From positions 62,001 to 126,000 of the forward strand of contig JAIMFC010000005.1 in assembly GCA_019794795.1 (NCBI GenBank): a stretch of DNA of 64,000 nucleotides, read 5' to 3'. The DNA comes from Streptococcus gallolyticus (GTDB taxonomy: Bacteria > Bacillota > Bacilli > Lactobacillales > Streptococcaceae). The notes beneath the pieces are model-generated. The model saw nothing but the letters and a program-made list of their open reading frames with translations, did no database searches and had not been told where the DNA came from. Below, in pieces: positions 55,630 through 64,000 of the stretch; position 1 is the stretch's first letter, and the number at the start of each line of letters is the position of its first letter. The translations under genes and the position numbers were made by a program.

Positions 55630-57345
55630 ATGACATATTCAGATAATTATCAGAAATGGTTAGAATTTGCGGAACTGCCTGACTACCTCCGTGAAGACTT
55701 GCTTGCCATGGATGAAAAAACAAAAGAAGATGCCTTTTACACAAATCTTGAATTTGGAACAGCTGGTATGCGTGGTTATATCGGTGCAGGTACAAATCGT
55801 ATTAATATTTATGTTGTTCGTCAAGCAACGGAAGGTTTGGCAAAATTAGTTGAATCAAAAGGTGAGGAAGCTAAAAAACGTGGTGTTGCGATTGCCTACG
55901 ACTCACGTCACTTCTCTCCAGAGTTTGCTTTTGAATCAGCTCAAGTCTTGGCGGCACATGGTATCCAATCGTATGTATTCGAAAGCCTTCGTCCAACGCC
56001 AGAACTTTCTTTTGCTGTTCGCCATTACAATGCTATTGCTGGTATTATGGTAACAGCTAGCCACAATCCAAAAGAATTCAACGGCTATAAGGTTTACGGT
56101 GAAGATGGCGGACAAATGCCACCTGCTGATGCTGATGCATTGACAGATTATATTCGTGCTATTGACAATCCATTTGATGTTGCCTTAGCAGACTTAGAAG
56201 AGGCAAAAGCTTCTGGTCTTATCAAAGTTTTGGGTGAAGAAACAGATGCCCTCTACTTGGAAGAATTGAAGGCTATCACCATTAACCCAGACTTAATTAA
56301 AGAGTTTGGTCGTGACATGAAGATTGTCTACACACCTCTTCATGGTACCGGTGAAATGTTGACTCGTCGTGCCTTGGCACAAGCTGGCTTTGACTCTGTG
56401 CAAATCGTAGAAGCCCAAGCAACTGCTGACCCTGACTTCTCTACAGTTGCTTCTCCCAACCCAGAAAGCCAAGCTGCCTTTGCTATGGCTGAAGAACTTG
56501 GCCGTCAAGTAGACGCGGATGTGCTTCTTGCTACTGACCCTGATGCCGACCGTGTTGGTGTTGAAGTTCGCCAGGCTGATGGCTCTTACTGGAACTTATC
56601 TGGTAACCAAATCGGTGCTCTTCTTGCCAAATATATCTTGGAAGCCCACAAACAAGCGGGTACACTTCCTGAAAATGCAGCTGTCTGCAAGTCAATCGTT
56701 TCTACCGAGTTGGTAACGAAAATTGCTGAAAGCTACGGCGCAACCATGTTCAACGTCTTGACTGGTTTCAAATTTATCGCTGAAAAAATTCAAGAATTTG
56801 AAGATACAAATAACCACACTTACATGTTTGGTTTTGAAGAAAGCTTTGGTTACTTGATTAAACCATTCGTTCGAGATAAAGATGCTATTCAAGCAGTTCT
56901 ATTGGTTGCTGAAATTGCCGCCTACTACCGTTCACGTGGTTTGACCTTGGCTGATGGTATTGATGAAATCTTCAAAGAATATGGCTACTTTGCTGAAAAG
57001 ACAATCTCTGTGACTCTTTCAGGTATGGATGGTGCAGCAGAAATCAAGAAAATCATGGATAAATTCCGTGGCAATGCACCTGAAACCTTCAACAATACAG
57101 CTATCGCTTTGACAGAAGATTTCTTGGAGCAAACAGCAACTTCCGCTCAAGGTGTAACAGCACTCACTACACCACCAAGCAATGTCTTGAAGTATACTCT
57201 TGCGGATGATTCATGGTTTGCAGTACGCCCTTCAGGAACTGAGCCAAAAATCAAGTTCTACATCGCAACTGTTGGCGATACACTTGAAGAAGCTGAAACA
57301 AAAATCGCAACTATTGAAAAAGAAATCAACGAATTTGTTGGATAA
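55630..57345 (+). CDS. pgm: Phosphoglucomutase / phospho-sugar mutase
   Basis: Interconverts glucose-1- and glucose-6-phosphate for UDP-glucose, capsule and lipid glycosylation precursors. 571 residues of the alpha-D-phosphohexomutase type: catalytic serine in TASHNPKEFNGYKVYG (about 142-157), Mg2+ loop DPDADRVGV (about 304-312), sugar loop GFEESFGYL (about 399-407) and phosphate-binding RPSGTEPKIKFY (about 534-545). GAAGGAG precedes the ATG. Monocistronic. Confidence 0.96.
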   Translation: MTYSDNYQKWLEFAELPDYLREDLLAMDEKTKEDAFYTNLEFGTAGMRGYIGAGTNRINIYVVRQATEGLAKLVESKGEEAKKRGVAIAYDSRHFSPEFAFESAQVLAAHGIQSYVFESLRPTPELSFAVRHYNAIAGIMVTASHNPKEFNGYKVYGEDGGQMPPADADALTDYIRAIDNPFDVALADLEEAKASGLIKVLGEETDALYLEELKAITINPDLIKEFGRDMKIVYTPLHGTGEMLTRRALAQAGFDSVQIVEAQATADPDFSTVASPNPESQAAFAMAEELGRQVDADVLLATDPDADRVGVEVRQADGSYWNLSGNQIGALLAKYILEAHKQAGTLPENAAVCKSIVSTELVTKIAESYGATMFNVLTGFKFIAEKIQEFEDTNNHTYMFGFEESFGYLIKPFVRDKDAIQAVLLVAEIAAYYRSRGLTLADGIDEIFKEYGYFAEKTISVTLSGMDGAAEIKKIMDKFRGNAPETFNNTAIALTEDFLEQTATSAQGVTALTTPPSNVLKYTLADDSWFAVRPSGTEPKIKFYIATVGDTLEEAETKIATIEKEINEFVG

Positions 57346-57377
57346 AACGAAAACCACCGCTTGGTGGTTTTCGTTTT
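57344..57377. terminator. Terminator between pgm and the AraC pseudogene
   Basis: Perfect 15-bp stem AAAACGAAAACCACC / GGTGGTTTTCGTTTT with loop GCTT, starting in the pgm stop; A and T tracts on both sides make it usable from both directions. Confidence 0.9.
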
Positions 57378-57391
57378 ATCAGTTCAAATTT

Positions 57392-58351
57392 TCAATTTCT
57401 AGAGATTGTTTTATATGTACCGATTGTCATTCCTATCCATTTTTTGAAAGCTTGAGGTTCACTATATCCCAAAAGACTAGAGATTTCATCAGTTGTTAAT
57501 CCCATTTTGATGTAGGAAACAGCCATTGATTTTTGAACTTTTTGTACTTGATCTTTGAAGCTAGTTCCCTCATTTTTCAAGTAGCGTTGCAAACTTCTTG
57601 TACTCATGCCTAATTGCTGCGCCACGCTATCAATGGAAAAATTGCCGCTAGGAATTGCTGTAAATAGCTGGCCCTGCACATAGGCGATCAGATTAGAGCT
57701 AGTCTCCGCCTCTGCCAATTGACGACTTAGTTCAGGCTCCAAATACTGCTACATGATATTATTCTGAGTTAGAAAGACTTTTTCTAAGTCTTTTATATCA
57801 AATACTAGACGGTTGCTATCTGACTTTTGAACAGGACAAGCTAAAATCGCCAAACTCTCCTCCTCATAGTCAAAAGGTGTTTCAACAAACAATGGAGTAA
57901 TTTTCTGACCAGACCCTTGTCTAGCTAAGTCTAGGAGTAAGAGTTGTTCGTTCAAAATTGTAAACTTAGGTAGCTCTAGCTGATTGATGACAAAGGAAAA
58001 TTGGACTGAAACGGTAGTATCTGCCACAAGTATATCCACTTCAACAGGACCGACTAGCTTTTTAAAATGAGTAAATCGTTCCAAGGCTTCTAGGCCATTT
58101 GCTGACATTAAGGCTGCGAAGATAGGTGGCATAAACAATTGAATGTTATGAATTTGACTGAGTTGACGTATAGCTTACTCTGGTATTTGGCTATCCAAGT
58201 CCTGCAAAAACTTGTAATAGTCCATGGGCGCTAAATCTAGCTCCTCTTGCCACAAATACTTAGACAGCCCAGCATTCTCCAAGACTAGTCCAAGGTCAAT
58301 ACCAATTGACTTGAGGAAATCTTGAAATTGATGAATTAGTGTTAATTTCAT
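57392..58351 (-). pseudogene. AraC family regulator with two in-frame nonsense codons
   Basis: A full-length frame of 319 codons starts at ATG 58351 (MKLTLIHQFQDFLKSIG). It is broken by TAA at codon 59 (58175-58177, after DSQIPE, where GAA is likely ancestral) and by TAG at 57749-57751 (between NNIM and QYLEPEL). No frameshift is present. The N-terminal part is the arabinose-binding-like sensor of the PF12625 type, and the C-terminus is an AraC helix-turn-helix (VAQQLGMSTRSLQRYLKNEG, then SSLLGYSEPQAFKKW). It lies 8 bases after the SDR pseudogene in the same direction, so it probably regulated it. Confidence 0.75.
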
Positions 58352-58359
58352 ATAATACC

Positions 58360-59165
58360 TTATTTCATTTGTGAAAGCATGATACGGTCGTAAACACGGT
58401 CACCAAGAATACGACGAATTCCTAGTAGAAGGTGTGATCCTTGCCCAACCAAGTAACGTGTTTTTGGATTTTTAGTATTGATAATTTTTTGAACAGCATT
58501 TGAAATAACTTTTGGATTTGATCCTTTTGCTGGTGGATTATCCATAGCTTTAATATAAGCATTTACTACATCTTTATACGGGCCAGTTTGTGATTCAAAG
58601 GAGAAGTTGTCACGCACACCTTGGTTAAATCCAGTGTCAATCATTCCTGGTTCAAGTACTACAACATTAATATTGAAGGCTTTTAATTCAATACGAAGGC
58701 AGTCGCTATATCCTTCAATAGTATGTTTAGAAGCATGATACCAAGCTACAAGTGTACCACCCATTGATGATGTATTGATGATTAATCCATCATTTTGCTT
58801 ACGCATATATGGTAGAACTTTTTGCGTCAAGCGGGCAACACCGTAAACGTTAACTTCAAATTGCATTTGAACATGTTCCATAGGCATTTCTTCAACTGGG
58901 CCGTAGAGTCCGTAACCAACATTATTCCAAAGTACATCGATGCGTCCTTGTTCTTCAACGATTGCTTTAATAACTTTTTCAATATCGTCTTCATTTGTGA
59001 CATCCATTCTCATGACATGTCCACCTAATTCAGCAAGATTTTTCATTTTATCAACTGAACGTGTAACACAATATACAATGTGTCCAGCCTTGATCAAACC
59101 AGCTGCTGTGATTTTACCCATATCTGATGACGCACCTGTGATTAGAATTACTTTTTATTAGACAT
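58360..59165 (-). pseudogene. SDR family oxidoreductase with a frameshift after codon 4
   Basis: The ancestral start is ATG at 59165 with AGAGGT upstream: MSNKK, then VILITGASSDMGKITAAG. In the sequence an A run has five instead of six A (T run at 59152-59156 on the + strand), which turns the frame to TAA right away. From MGKITAAG on, the 253-codon frame is intact: NNVGYGLYG, the catalytic INTSSMGGT and YHASKH. Internal initiation there would lose the NAD-binding TGxxxMG loop. It is either a pseudogene, a slippage-switched gene or a sequencing error. Confidence 0.7.
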
Positions 59166-59228
59166 TTTTATTACCTCTTTGTTTTGATAAATCAATTTTA
59201 GCACAATATACGCCAGGAATAACAACAT

Positions 59229-59238
59229 TTGACGTCAA
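59229..59238. promoter_or_regulatory. Palindrome TTGACGTCAA upstream of the SDR pseudogene
   Basis: A perfect 10-bp palindrome flanked by AACAT and CATTG, about 64 bases before the ancestral start codon, is a candidate operator. No assignment to a regulator. Confidence 0.35.
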
Positions 59239-59259
59239 CATTGTATCAATTCGCGCCAA

Positions 59260-59281
59260 AAAAGAGGCATATGCCTCTTTT
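59260..59281. terminator. Palindromic terminator upstream of the SDR pseudogene
   Basis: AAAAGAGGCAT directly followed by ATGCCTCTTTT, a perfect 22-bp palindrome with A and T tracts. Confidence 0.6.
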
Positions 59282-59545
59282 AGATTTCTAAATGGGAAAG
59301 TTCATTCTCTATAACAATCATTAAAAATTAAAATCCTATTTAGCTACCCTTAGTGCAAATTTCCTACTCTTAATAATGATTAAAATAAGTCGTAAATGTA
59401 GTTCAAACTGTTATTCTGAAACCAATAATAGACTTAGTAAAGCCTACTTAAGCGCATTAGCCCTTCTTATGATGTAGTAGGGTAGCAAGGCTAATAAAGT
59501 GATGATAAACAATAGACAAATGAGTTATTAGTTGAGCACTAGAGA
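59282..59545. other. Gene-free stretch with decayed coding traces
   Basis: No intact gene. On the minus strand about 22 hydrophobic codons (LLFIITLLALLPYYIIRR, then ANALK and stop) near 59455-59525 look like the last membrane helix of a lost protein. A small inverted repeat AATCATTA / TAATGATT lies at about 59310-59386. Nothing else recognised. Confidence 0.3.
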
Positions 59546-59704
59546 ATGAACCTTCCTTTTAAAACAGAGGTTTTCTTCTTAGTTATCATCTTTTTTGTCC
59601 TTTTGACAGGGCATAAATTTCTTGTTTTTCCTCCAAAAATCTACACAATCCGTAAAGATGATATCCTAATCAGAAAGCCAAGGAGTAAAAAATTATACCT
59701 ATGA
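59546..59704 (+). CDS. Possible 52-residue single-helix membrane peptide
   Basis: A frame starting MNLPFKTEVFFLVIIFFVLL has one membrane helix (about residues 8-22) and a basic tail ending KPRSKKLYL. The ribosome-binding site is weak and the surroundings are decayed, so it may be a gene fragment. A small hairpin ATGAGGG / CCCTCAT follows at 59701-59719. Confidence 0.3.
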   Translation: MNLPFKTEVFFLVIIFFVLLTGHKFLVFPPKIYTIRKDDILIRKPRSKKLYL

Positions 59705-59786
59705 GGGCACCTCCCTCATTTCGCTTATATTATACCTCTTTTTAAAAACGCTTTCAAGTAATTGTGTGCAGAATTTGAAATATTTT

Positions 59787-60932
59787 TTACTGCTCCGCTT
59801 TCCCTTTCAAATAAGACTCCCACAGTTTCTGTTGAGGTTTGGCAAAGGGATAGGAATGAAAATCTTCAACTGAAACCCAGCGTAATTCGCGGTCTTGAGC
59901 AAGCTTTCCTTCTATCAAAACACCTTCAGCCAAGTCAACCTGCCATTTGCGATGACTAAAAACATGTTGGATCGGTAGAAATTCTGCGTCTTGCCAATCA
60001 ACTTTTTGTCCATAGGCTTCTTCAAATGTCCCCAAGATATCTGTTTCTTCTGCCACTTCAAACAGATTGATTTCCTTTCTTGCTGGAGCAAATTTTTCAA
60101 TTAGGGGGAAAGACCAGAACCCTGATAAGAGTCCGGCAGCTGTATTTTTCTCCAACAAAAATTGATTTTCTTGATTGCGGATAATATAGGCCTGATAATA
60201 GACAGGAACTGGCTTTTTCTTGGGTGCTTTTATAGGATACTTGTCCATGGTACCATGTAAATAAGCTGCGCTGAATTCTTTAACAGGGCTTTCTTCTGGA
60301 CGAGGATTGACAGGCGCTTCAATATCAGAACCCAAATCCATCAAGGCTTGGTTGAAGTCACCGGGTCGCTCGGGATCAATCAAAATCTCCATCATAATTT
60401 GGAAAATTTTACGGTTGGCTGGAATCCCAATGTCATAATCAACCTCGAACAATCGACTGAGAACCCGCATAACATTACCATCTACGGCAGGTTCGGGAAG
60501 TCCAAAGGCTATACTCGCAACTGCACCTGCTGTATAGGGGCCGATACCTTTCAGACTAGCAATTTCTTCATAAGTCTGAGGAAATTGTCCATCAAACCTC
60601 TCTACCATCTGTTGAGCTGCCGTTTGCATGTTGCGCACACGGGAATAATAGCCCAATCCCTCCCAGACTTTTAACAAGGTCTCTTCCTCTGCTGCTGCCA
60701 AATCAGCAATGGTCGGTAGCCGATATAGGAAACTTTCATAGTAGGGAATAACTGTATCCACACGCGTCTGTTGGAGCATGATTTCTGACACCCAAATCGC
60801 ATAGGGATCAGATGTTCGTCGCCAAGGCAAGTCACGTTTATTCTTGTCGTACCATTCTAACAAAGCCTTACGAAAAGAGATTATCTTCGCCTCAGGCCAC
60901 ATTTCAATTCCAAATTCTTTCAAATCTAACAT
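59787..60932 (-). CDS. mutY: A/G-specific adenine glycosylase without iron-sulphur cysteines
   Basis: Removes adenine opposite 8-oxoG. From MLDLKEFGIE it has 381 residues. The catalytic Glu50 is in VSEIMLQQT, the helix-hairpin-helix in LKGIGPYTAG (128-137), and the catalytic Asp151 in AVDGNVMRV. The segment where C-x6-C-x2-C-x5-C normally binds [4Fe-4S] (about 201-224) reads GSDIEAPVNPRPEESPVKEF with no cysteine; the whole protein has none. A NUDIX-like C-terminal 8-oxoG-recognition domain follows (about 245-380). There is no Shine-Dalgarno site; a -10 box lies just upstream. Confidence 0.93.
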   Translation of the reverse strand: MLDLKEFGIEMWPEAKIISFRKALLEWYDKNKRDLPWRRTSDPYAIWVSEIMLQQTRVDTVIPYYESFLYRLPTIADLAAAEEETLLKVWEGLGYYSRVRNMQTAAQQMVERFDGQFPQTYEEIASLKGIGPYTAGAVASIAFGLPEPAVDGNVMRVLSRLFEVDYDIGIPANRKIFQIMMEILIDPERPGDFNQALMDLGSDIEAPVNPRPEESPVKEFSAAYLHGTMDKYPIKAPKKKPVPVYYQAYIIRNQENQFLLEKNTAAGLLSGFWSFPLIEKFAPARKEINLFEVAEETDILGTFEEAYGQKVDWQDAEFLPIQHVFSHRKWQVDLAEGVLIEGKLAQDRELRWVSVEDFHSYPFAKPQQKLWESYLKGKAEQ

Positions 60933-60938
60933 ATAACT

Positions 60939-60944
60939 AGTATA
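60939..60944 (-). promoter_or_regulatory. -10 box of mutY, leaderless arrangement
   Basis: Minus-strand TGC-TATACT (extended -10) ends 6 bases before the ATG, so transcription would start at or next to the start codon. Confidence 0.5.
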
Positions 60945-60991
60945 GCACAGACTGGAAAATTTCATAAAGCTGAAGATTTCTCTCCAGCTTT

Positions 60992-62737
60992 CTAATCTTC
61001 TATAGCTCCCTGACTTTGGATCATATTGTAATAACATCCTTTACTTGCCATGAGACTATCGTGCGTTCCTTGTTCGACAATAGTGCCTTTTACCATAACT
61101 AGAATCATATCTGCCGACTGAATGGTAGACAGGCGGTGAGCAATGATAAAGCTGGTTCGTCCTTCCATCAACTTTTCAAAAGCTTCCTGAATGAGGACCT
61201 CCGTCCGTGTATCAATAGAGGAAGTCGCTTCATCTAAAATCAAAATTTTAGGAATATGGACAAAGACACGAGCAATGGCCAGTAGCTGACGTTGCCCTTG
61301 CGATAAGGACTCGCCAGAGTCAGCGAGATAAGTATCATAGCCGTTCGGTAATTGACGAATAAAGAAATCAGCGTTTGCTGCTTTAGCGGCTGTAACAATC
61401 ATTTCTCGGCTGGCTTGAGGAAATCCATAGGCAATATTGTCATGAACAGTTCCCGTTTTGAGCCAGGTTTCTTGCAAGACCATGCCAATCTGACGTCGGA
61501 GAGAGTCACGACTGTAATTTTTAATCGATACGCCATCGATACGAATATTCCCTTGATTGACATCGTAAAAACGCATGAGGAGGTTGATCAGAGTAGACTT
61601 TCCTGCTCCCGTTGGCCCGACAACTGCTACCTTACTTCCTGCTGGAATATCCAGATTTAGATGTTCGATCAATTTTTGCCCTGTTTGATAGGAAAAAGCT
61701 ACATTTTCAAAAGAGAAAGCACCTTTCATATCCGAAAAATGCAATTCTCGAACATTCTTTTCTTCAATAACTTTTTGGTCCAAAATATCAAACAAGCGCT
61801 CTGCACAAGCAAGTGCACTCTGTAATTCTGACAAGACAGACGAAATATCGTTGAAGGGTTTGGTATACTGATTAACATAATTCAGGAAGGTAGTTAAGGA
61901 ACCAACCGTAAAGTTTACCTGCATAATCCGCCAAGCCCCAAGCCCTGTCAGCAGAGCATAGATGGTCGCATTGACAAAACGAGTAACAGGATTGATAGTC
62001 GAAGAGGAAAAAATGGCTTGTTGTGAATGCTGCGCATATTGACTATTAACTACCTCAAATTCACTTGTAAACTGTTCTTGTGCATTGAAAGCCTGCACCA
62101 GTGAGAGATTTCCCATACTTTCTTCTAAAAATGAAGCTTGCGCCCCACGAGATTTGGTTTGCTCGCGATAGTAGTAATAACTTTTTTGAGCAATGAGTCG
62201 GGCTAGAAAGAGAGACAGAGGCGTTAAAGCCACCACGACCAACATCATCCATACATCTAGCTGCGCCATGGTGACAATGGTTAGGAGAATGGTTAAAACT
62301 CCTACCAAAAATTGATTGAAAATCATGACCAGCCCATTTGTCAACTGCTCGCTGTCAGAGGAAATACGTGCCACCAGATCGCCTACACTCTGTCTATCTA
62401 GATAGCTGAGTGGTAATTGGTGCAATTTTTCAAAAACTTGCTGCCGTAACTCTTTCATAGCAGTATAGATAATCTGATTAGTCAAAAGAGGAATAAACCA
62501 TTGTACAAGTGTATTGAGTCCTACTACCACTATCATCTTGTAGAGGATCGTCAACAAATTTTTCAGCTCTTGACTGTCTAACACAGTATCAACTGCTTGC
62601 CCGATTAAAATCGGCAGATACACTGTCAACAGAACTTGTAGAATTGTTCCCAGCAAGATAAAACTTAATCTCAGAGGATACTTGGTCATCAACCGAAGCA
62701 AGTTTCTTAGGGTTGGCTTTTTATCTCGTCGTTTCAT
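60992..62737 (-). CDS. Heterodimeric ABC exporter, permease-ATPase half (downstream gene)
   Basis: A 581-residue type IV ABC exporter half-transporter. The start MKRRDKKPTLRN (62737) has GGGAGG 5 bases upstream and overlaps the end of the partner gene. Six membrane helices span about residues 20-310. The ATPase has Walker A GPTGAGKST (about 375-383), a signature LSQGQ in place of LSGGQ, and Walker B ILDEATSSID with the catalytic Glu. The non-canonical signature fits one site of an asymmetric heterodimer as in LmrCD or BmrCD. It may export drugs or lipids; the substrate is unknown. Confidence 0.9.
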   Translation of the reverse strand: MKRRDKKPTLRNLLRLMTKYPLRLSFILLGTILQVLLTVYLPILIGQAVDTVLDSQELKNLLTILYKMIVVVGLNTLVQWFIPLLTNQIIYTAMKELRQQVFEKLHQLPLSYLDRQSVGDLVARISSDSEQLTNGLVMIFNQFLVGVLTILLTIVTMAQLDVWMMLVVVALTPLSLFLARLIAQKSYYYYREQTKSRGAQASFLEESMGNLSLVQAFNAQEQFTSEFEVVNSQYAQHSQQAIFSSSTINPVTRFVNATIYALLTGLGAWRIMQVNFTVGSLTTFLNYVNQYTKPFNDISSVLSELQSALACAERLFDILDQKVIEEKNVRELHFSDMKGAFSFENVAFSYQTGQKLIEHLNLDIPAGSKVAVVGPTGAGKSTLINLLMRFYDVNQGNIRIDGVSIKNYSRDSLRRQIGMVLQETWLKTGTVHDNIAYGFPQASREMIVTAAKAANADFFIRQLPNGYDTYLADSGESLSQGQRQLLAIARVFVHIPKILILDEATSSIDTRTEVLIQEAFEKLMEGRTSFIIAHRLSTIQSADMILVMVKGTIVEQGTHDSLMASKGCYYNMIQSQGAIED

Positions 62738-64000
62738 GAGCACCTCCCTGATTTTGCTGCGAATGATGAATTTCTTGGTAAATTGCACAGGATTCTAGTA
62801 ACATCTGATGTGGACCAAGCCCAACTTGATGCCCTTTATCCAATACTAAAATCTGGTCAGCCCCTTGCAAACTATTGGTCCGCTGAGAAATCATAATAAG
62901 TGTTTGCTGTGGTAATTCCCGTCGAATGGCCGACAAGAGACGACTTTCAGTTAAATAATCCAGGGCTGAAGTTGAATCATCTAGGATTAAAACCGGCGCT
63001 TCTTGTAAAATAGCTCGCGCAATAGTCAATCGTTGGCGTTGTCCACCAGAAAAATTTCGTCCAAAAGCTTCTACTCTTGCTTCCAAACCGCCTTTTTCTT
63101 CTACAAAATCCTTGGCTTGGGCAATTTCCAAGGCCCACCACATCTTTTCTTCTTCTGCATCCGGCATGCCCAAGGTCAGATTAGAAGCGATACTGCCACT
63201 AAATAATTGAGCTTTTTGTGGGACTAAAGCAAATAGTTTACGCCAATCCTTCAAATTTTTAGGAGGAACTCCTTTTTTGAAAACTGCAATTTGCCCCTGA
63301 CTTGGCTGATAAAAGCGTAAGAATAGCTGAACTAGACTTGATTTTCCTGAACCAGTTCCACCAATCATACCAAAAAAATCACCCTCTTGAATAGAAAAAT
63401 CAAGATTCTCTAAAGCAGATTCTACCGCGGTAGGGTAGGTAAAGGTCAGATTTTCAGCAAGGATTTGTTGAGTTGGAAATGGACAATCTTTGACAAATAA
63501 GTCGGCCTCCAAATCTTCGGATTTCTGGTTGAAAATTTCCTGAACACGTTTGGCACTGATAAAGGTCTGGTTGAGTGTTGTCACGACCATAACCAATTTG
63601 ACCAATTCTACTAGAATTTGTAGAAGATAGTTTATCAAGGCAACCAACATCCCTTGCTCCAGTGCATTATCCGCAATAGCCAGTTGCCCCTTCCAAATCA
63701 AGACGACCAGTGTCAGATTCACTACTAGGTAAGTAGCTGGTGTCAGCAAGGCAGACCAGTAGCCTGCTCGAATTTGTAATGTTTTATACTGAGAGTTTTT
63801 TTCAGTAAAGTCTGTAATTTCCCTGTCCCTTTGCACGAATGCACGAATGACTCGCATGCCCAGACTATTTTCACGGATAGCACTAACCATCTTGTCCAAT
63901 CCAAGACGAATTTTTGCAAAATAGCCTGCTGAAATCTGCGAGATAATAATCACAATGACAAGCAAAATGGCAATCATGAATACAAACCAGATAGACAGGC
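62721..64000 (-). CDS. Heterodimeric ABC exporter, partner half, cut by the window edge
   Basis: The frame is open to base 64000; the N-terminal membrane helices lie outside. The visible 426 or more residues contain the last helices and the ATPase: Walker A GGTGSGKSS, signature FSGGQRQR and Walker B LILDDSTSALD, where Asp replaces the catalytic Glu. This degenerate site complements the intact site of the downstream partner. The two genes overlap by 17 bases and will be translated together. Confidence 0.9.
   Translation of the reverse strand, partial: LSIWFVFMIAILLVIVIIISQISAGYFAKIRLGLDKMVSAIRENSLGMRVIRAFVQRDREITDFTEKNSQYKTLQIRAGYWSALLTPATYLVVNLTLVVLIWKGQLAIADNALEQGMLVALINYLLQILVELVKLVMVVTTLNQTFISAKRVQEIFNQKSEDLEADLFVKDCPFPTQQILAENLTFTYPTAVESALENLDFSIQEGDFFGMIGGTGSGKSSLVQLFLRFYQPSQGQIAVFKKGVPPKNLKDWRKLFALVPQKAQLFSGSIASNLTLGMPDAEEEKMWWALEIAQAKDFVEEKGGLEARVEAFGRNFSGGQRQRLTIARAILQEAPVLILDDSTSALDYLTESRLLSAIRRELPQQTLIMISQRTNSLQGADQILVLDKGHQVGLGPHQMLLESCAIYQEIHHSQQNQGGAHETTR

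Noticed and set aside
1..64000. CRISPR arrays, tRNA, rRNA and insertion sequences
   Set aside because: I looked for regular spaced repeats, tRNA-like cloverleaf sequences and transposase motifs and found none.

Overview
The window is a low-GC Gram-positive chromosome segment from a Streptococcus, most likely S. suis or a close relative. The gene families, the gene orders (pst-phoU, ylxM-ffh, coaB-coaC-panT, prfA-prmC-tsaC-glyA) and a streptococcal XerS/dif pair support this; the species is an inference. Both ends are cut: the inositol-phosphatase-like gene at the left lacks its start, and the ABC exporter gene at the right continues past base 64000.

Left part (1-8.9 kb): an inositol-phosphatase-family gene and rsmF, then a full phosphate uptake operon (pstS-pstC-pstA-pstB1-pstB2-phoU) behind a good sigma-A promoter, an SDR enzyme and a small lipoprotein.

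9.0-13.85 kb: a compact integrated element of about 4.84 kb, inserted exactly at the 3' end of guaA and bounded by an 18-bp direct repeat (17 of 18 identical) that contains the last guaA codons. It carries an XRE repressor with two matching operators around a perfect TTGACA-17-TATAAT promoter, a leader hairpin, two unrecognised proteins, an oriT-like hairpin of the Tn916/ICEBs1 type, a Rep_trans (MOBT-like) relaxase/replication initiator, a DUF3173 protein and a tyrosine integrase. The integrase has an in-frame ochre stop inside its catalytic HxLR motif, so the element looks stranded unless it is helped in trans.

13.8-25 kb: guaA, a GntR regulator, ylxM-ffh, then the replication terminus. A 31-bp dif-SL site lies 58 bp before xerS. 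Around it are decayed genes (a secreted protein, a hicAB toxin-antitoxin pair, a small unknown fragment) and four copies of a 22-24 bp AT-rich palindrome that I did not see elsewhere in the window. Gene strand bias flips here, from mostly + to mostly -, as expected at a replichore junction.

25-38.9 kb: topA, dprA, rnhB, rbgA, a relBE-like toxin-antitoxin pair, and a complete histidine pathway: a ten-gene operon hisC-Z-G-D-B-H-A-F-I-E under a T-box leader, with histidinol-phosphatase hisK converging on its end. A fragment of an LPXTG surface protein lies just upstream of the his promoter.

38.9-64 kb: DUF554 protein, lrgAB, a seven-gene run prfA-prmC-tsaC-GNAT-glyA-ndpA-pvaA, a stand-alone ATP-cone protein, pepF, asd-dapA-GNAT, fhs, coaB-coaC-panT (CoA synthesis with a likely leaderless first gene), pgm, a decayed SDR plus AraC-regulator locus, a MutY without its iron-sulphur cysteines, and a heterodimeric ABC exporter. 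No rRNA, tRNA, CRISPR array or intact insertion sequence was seen.
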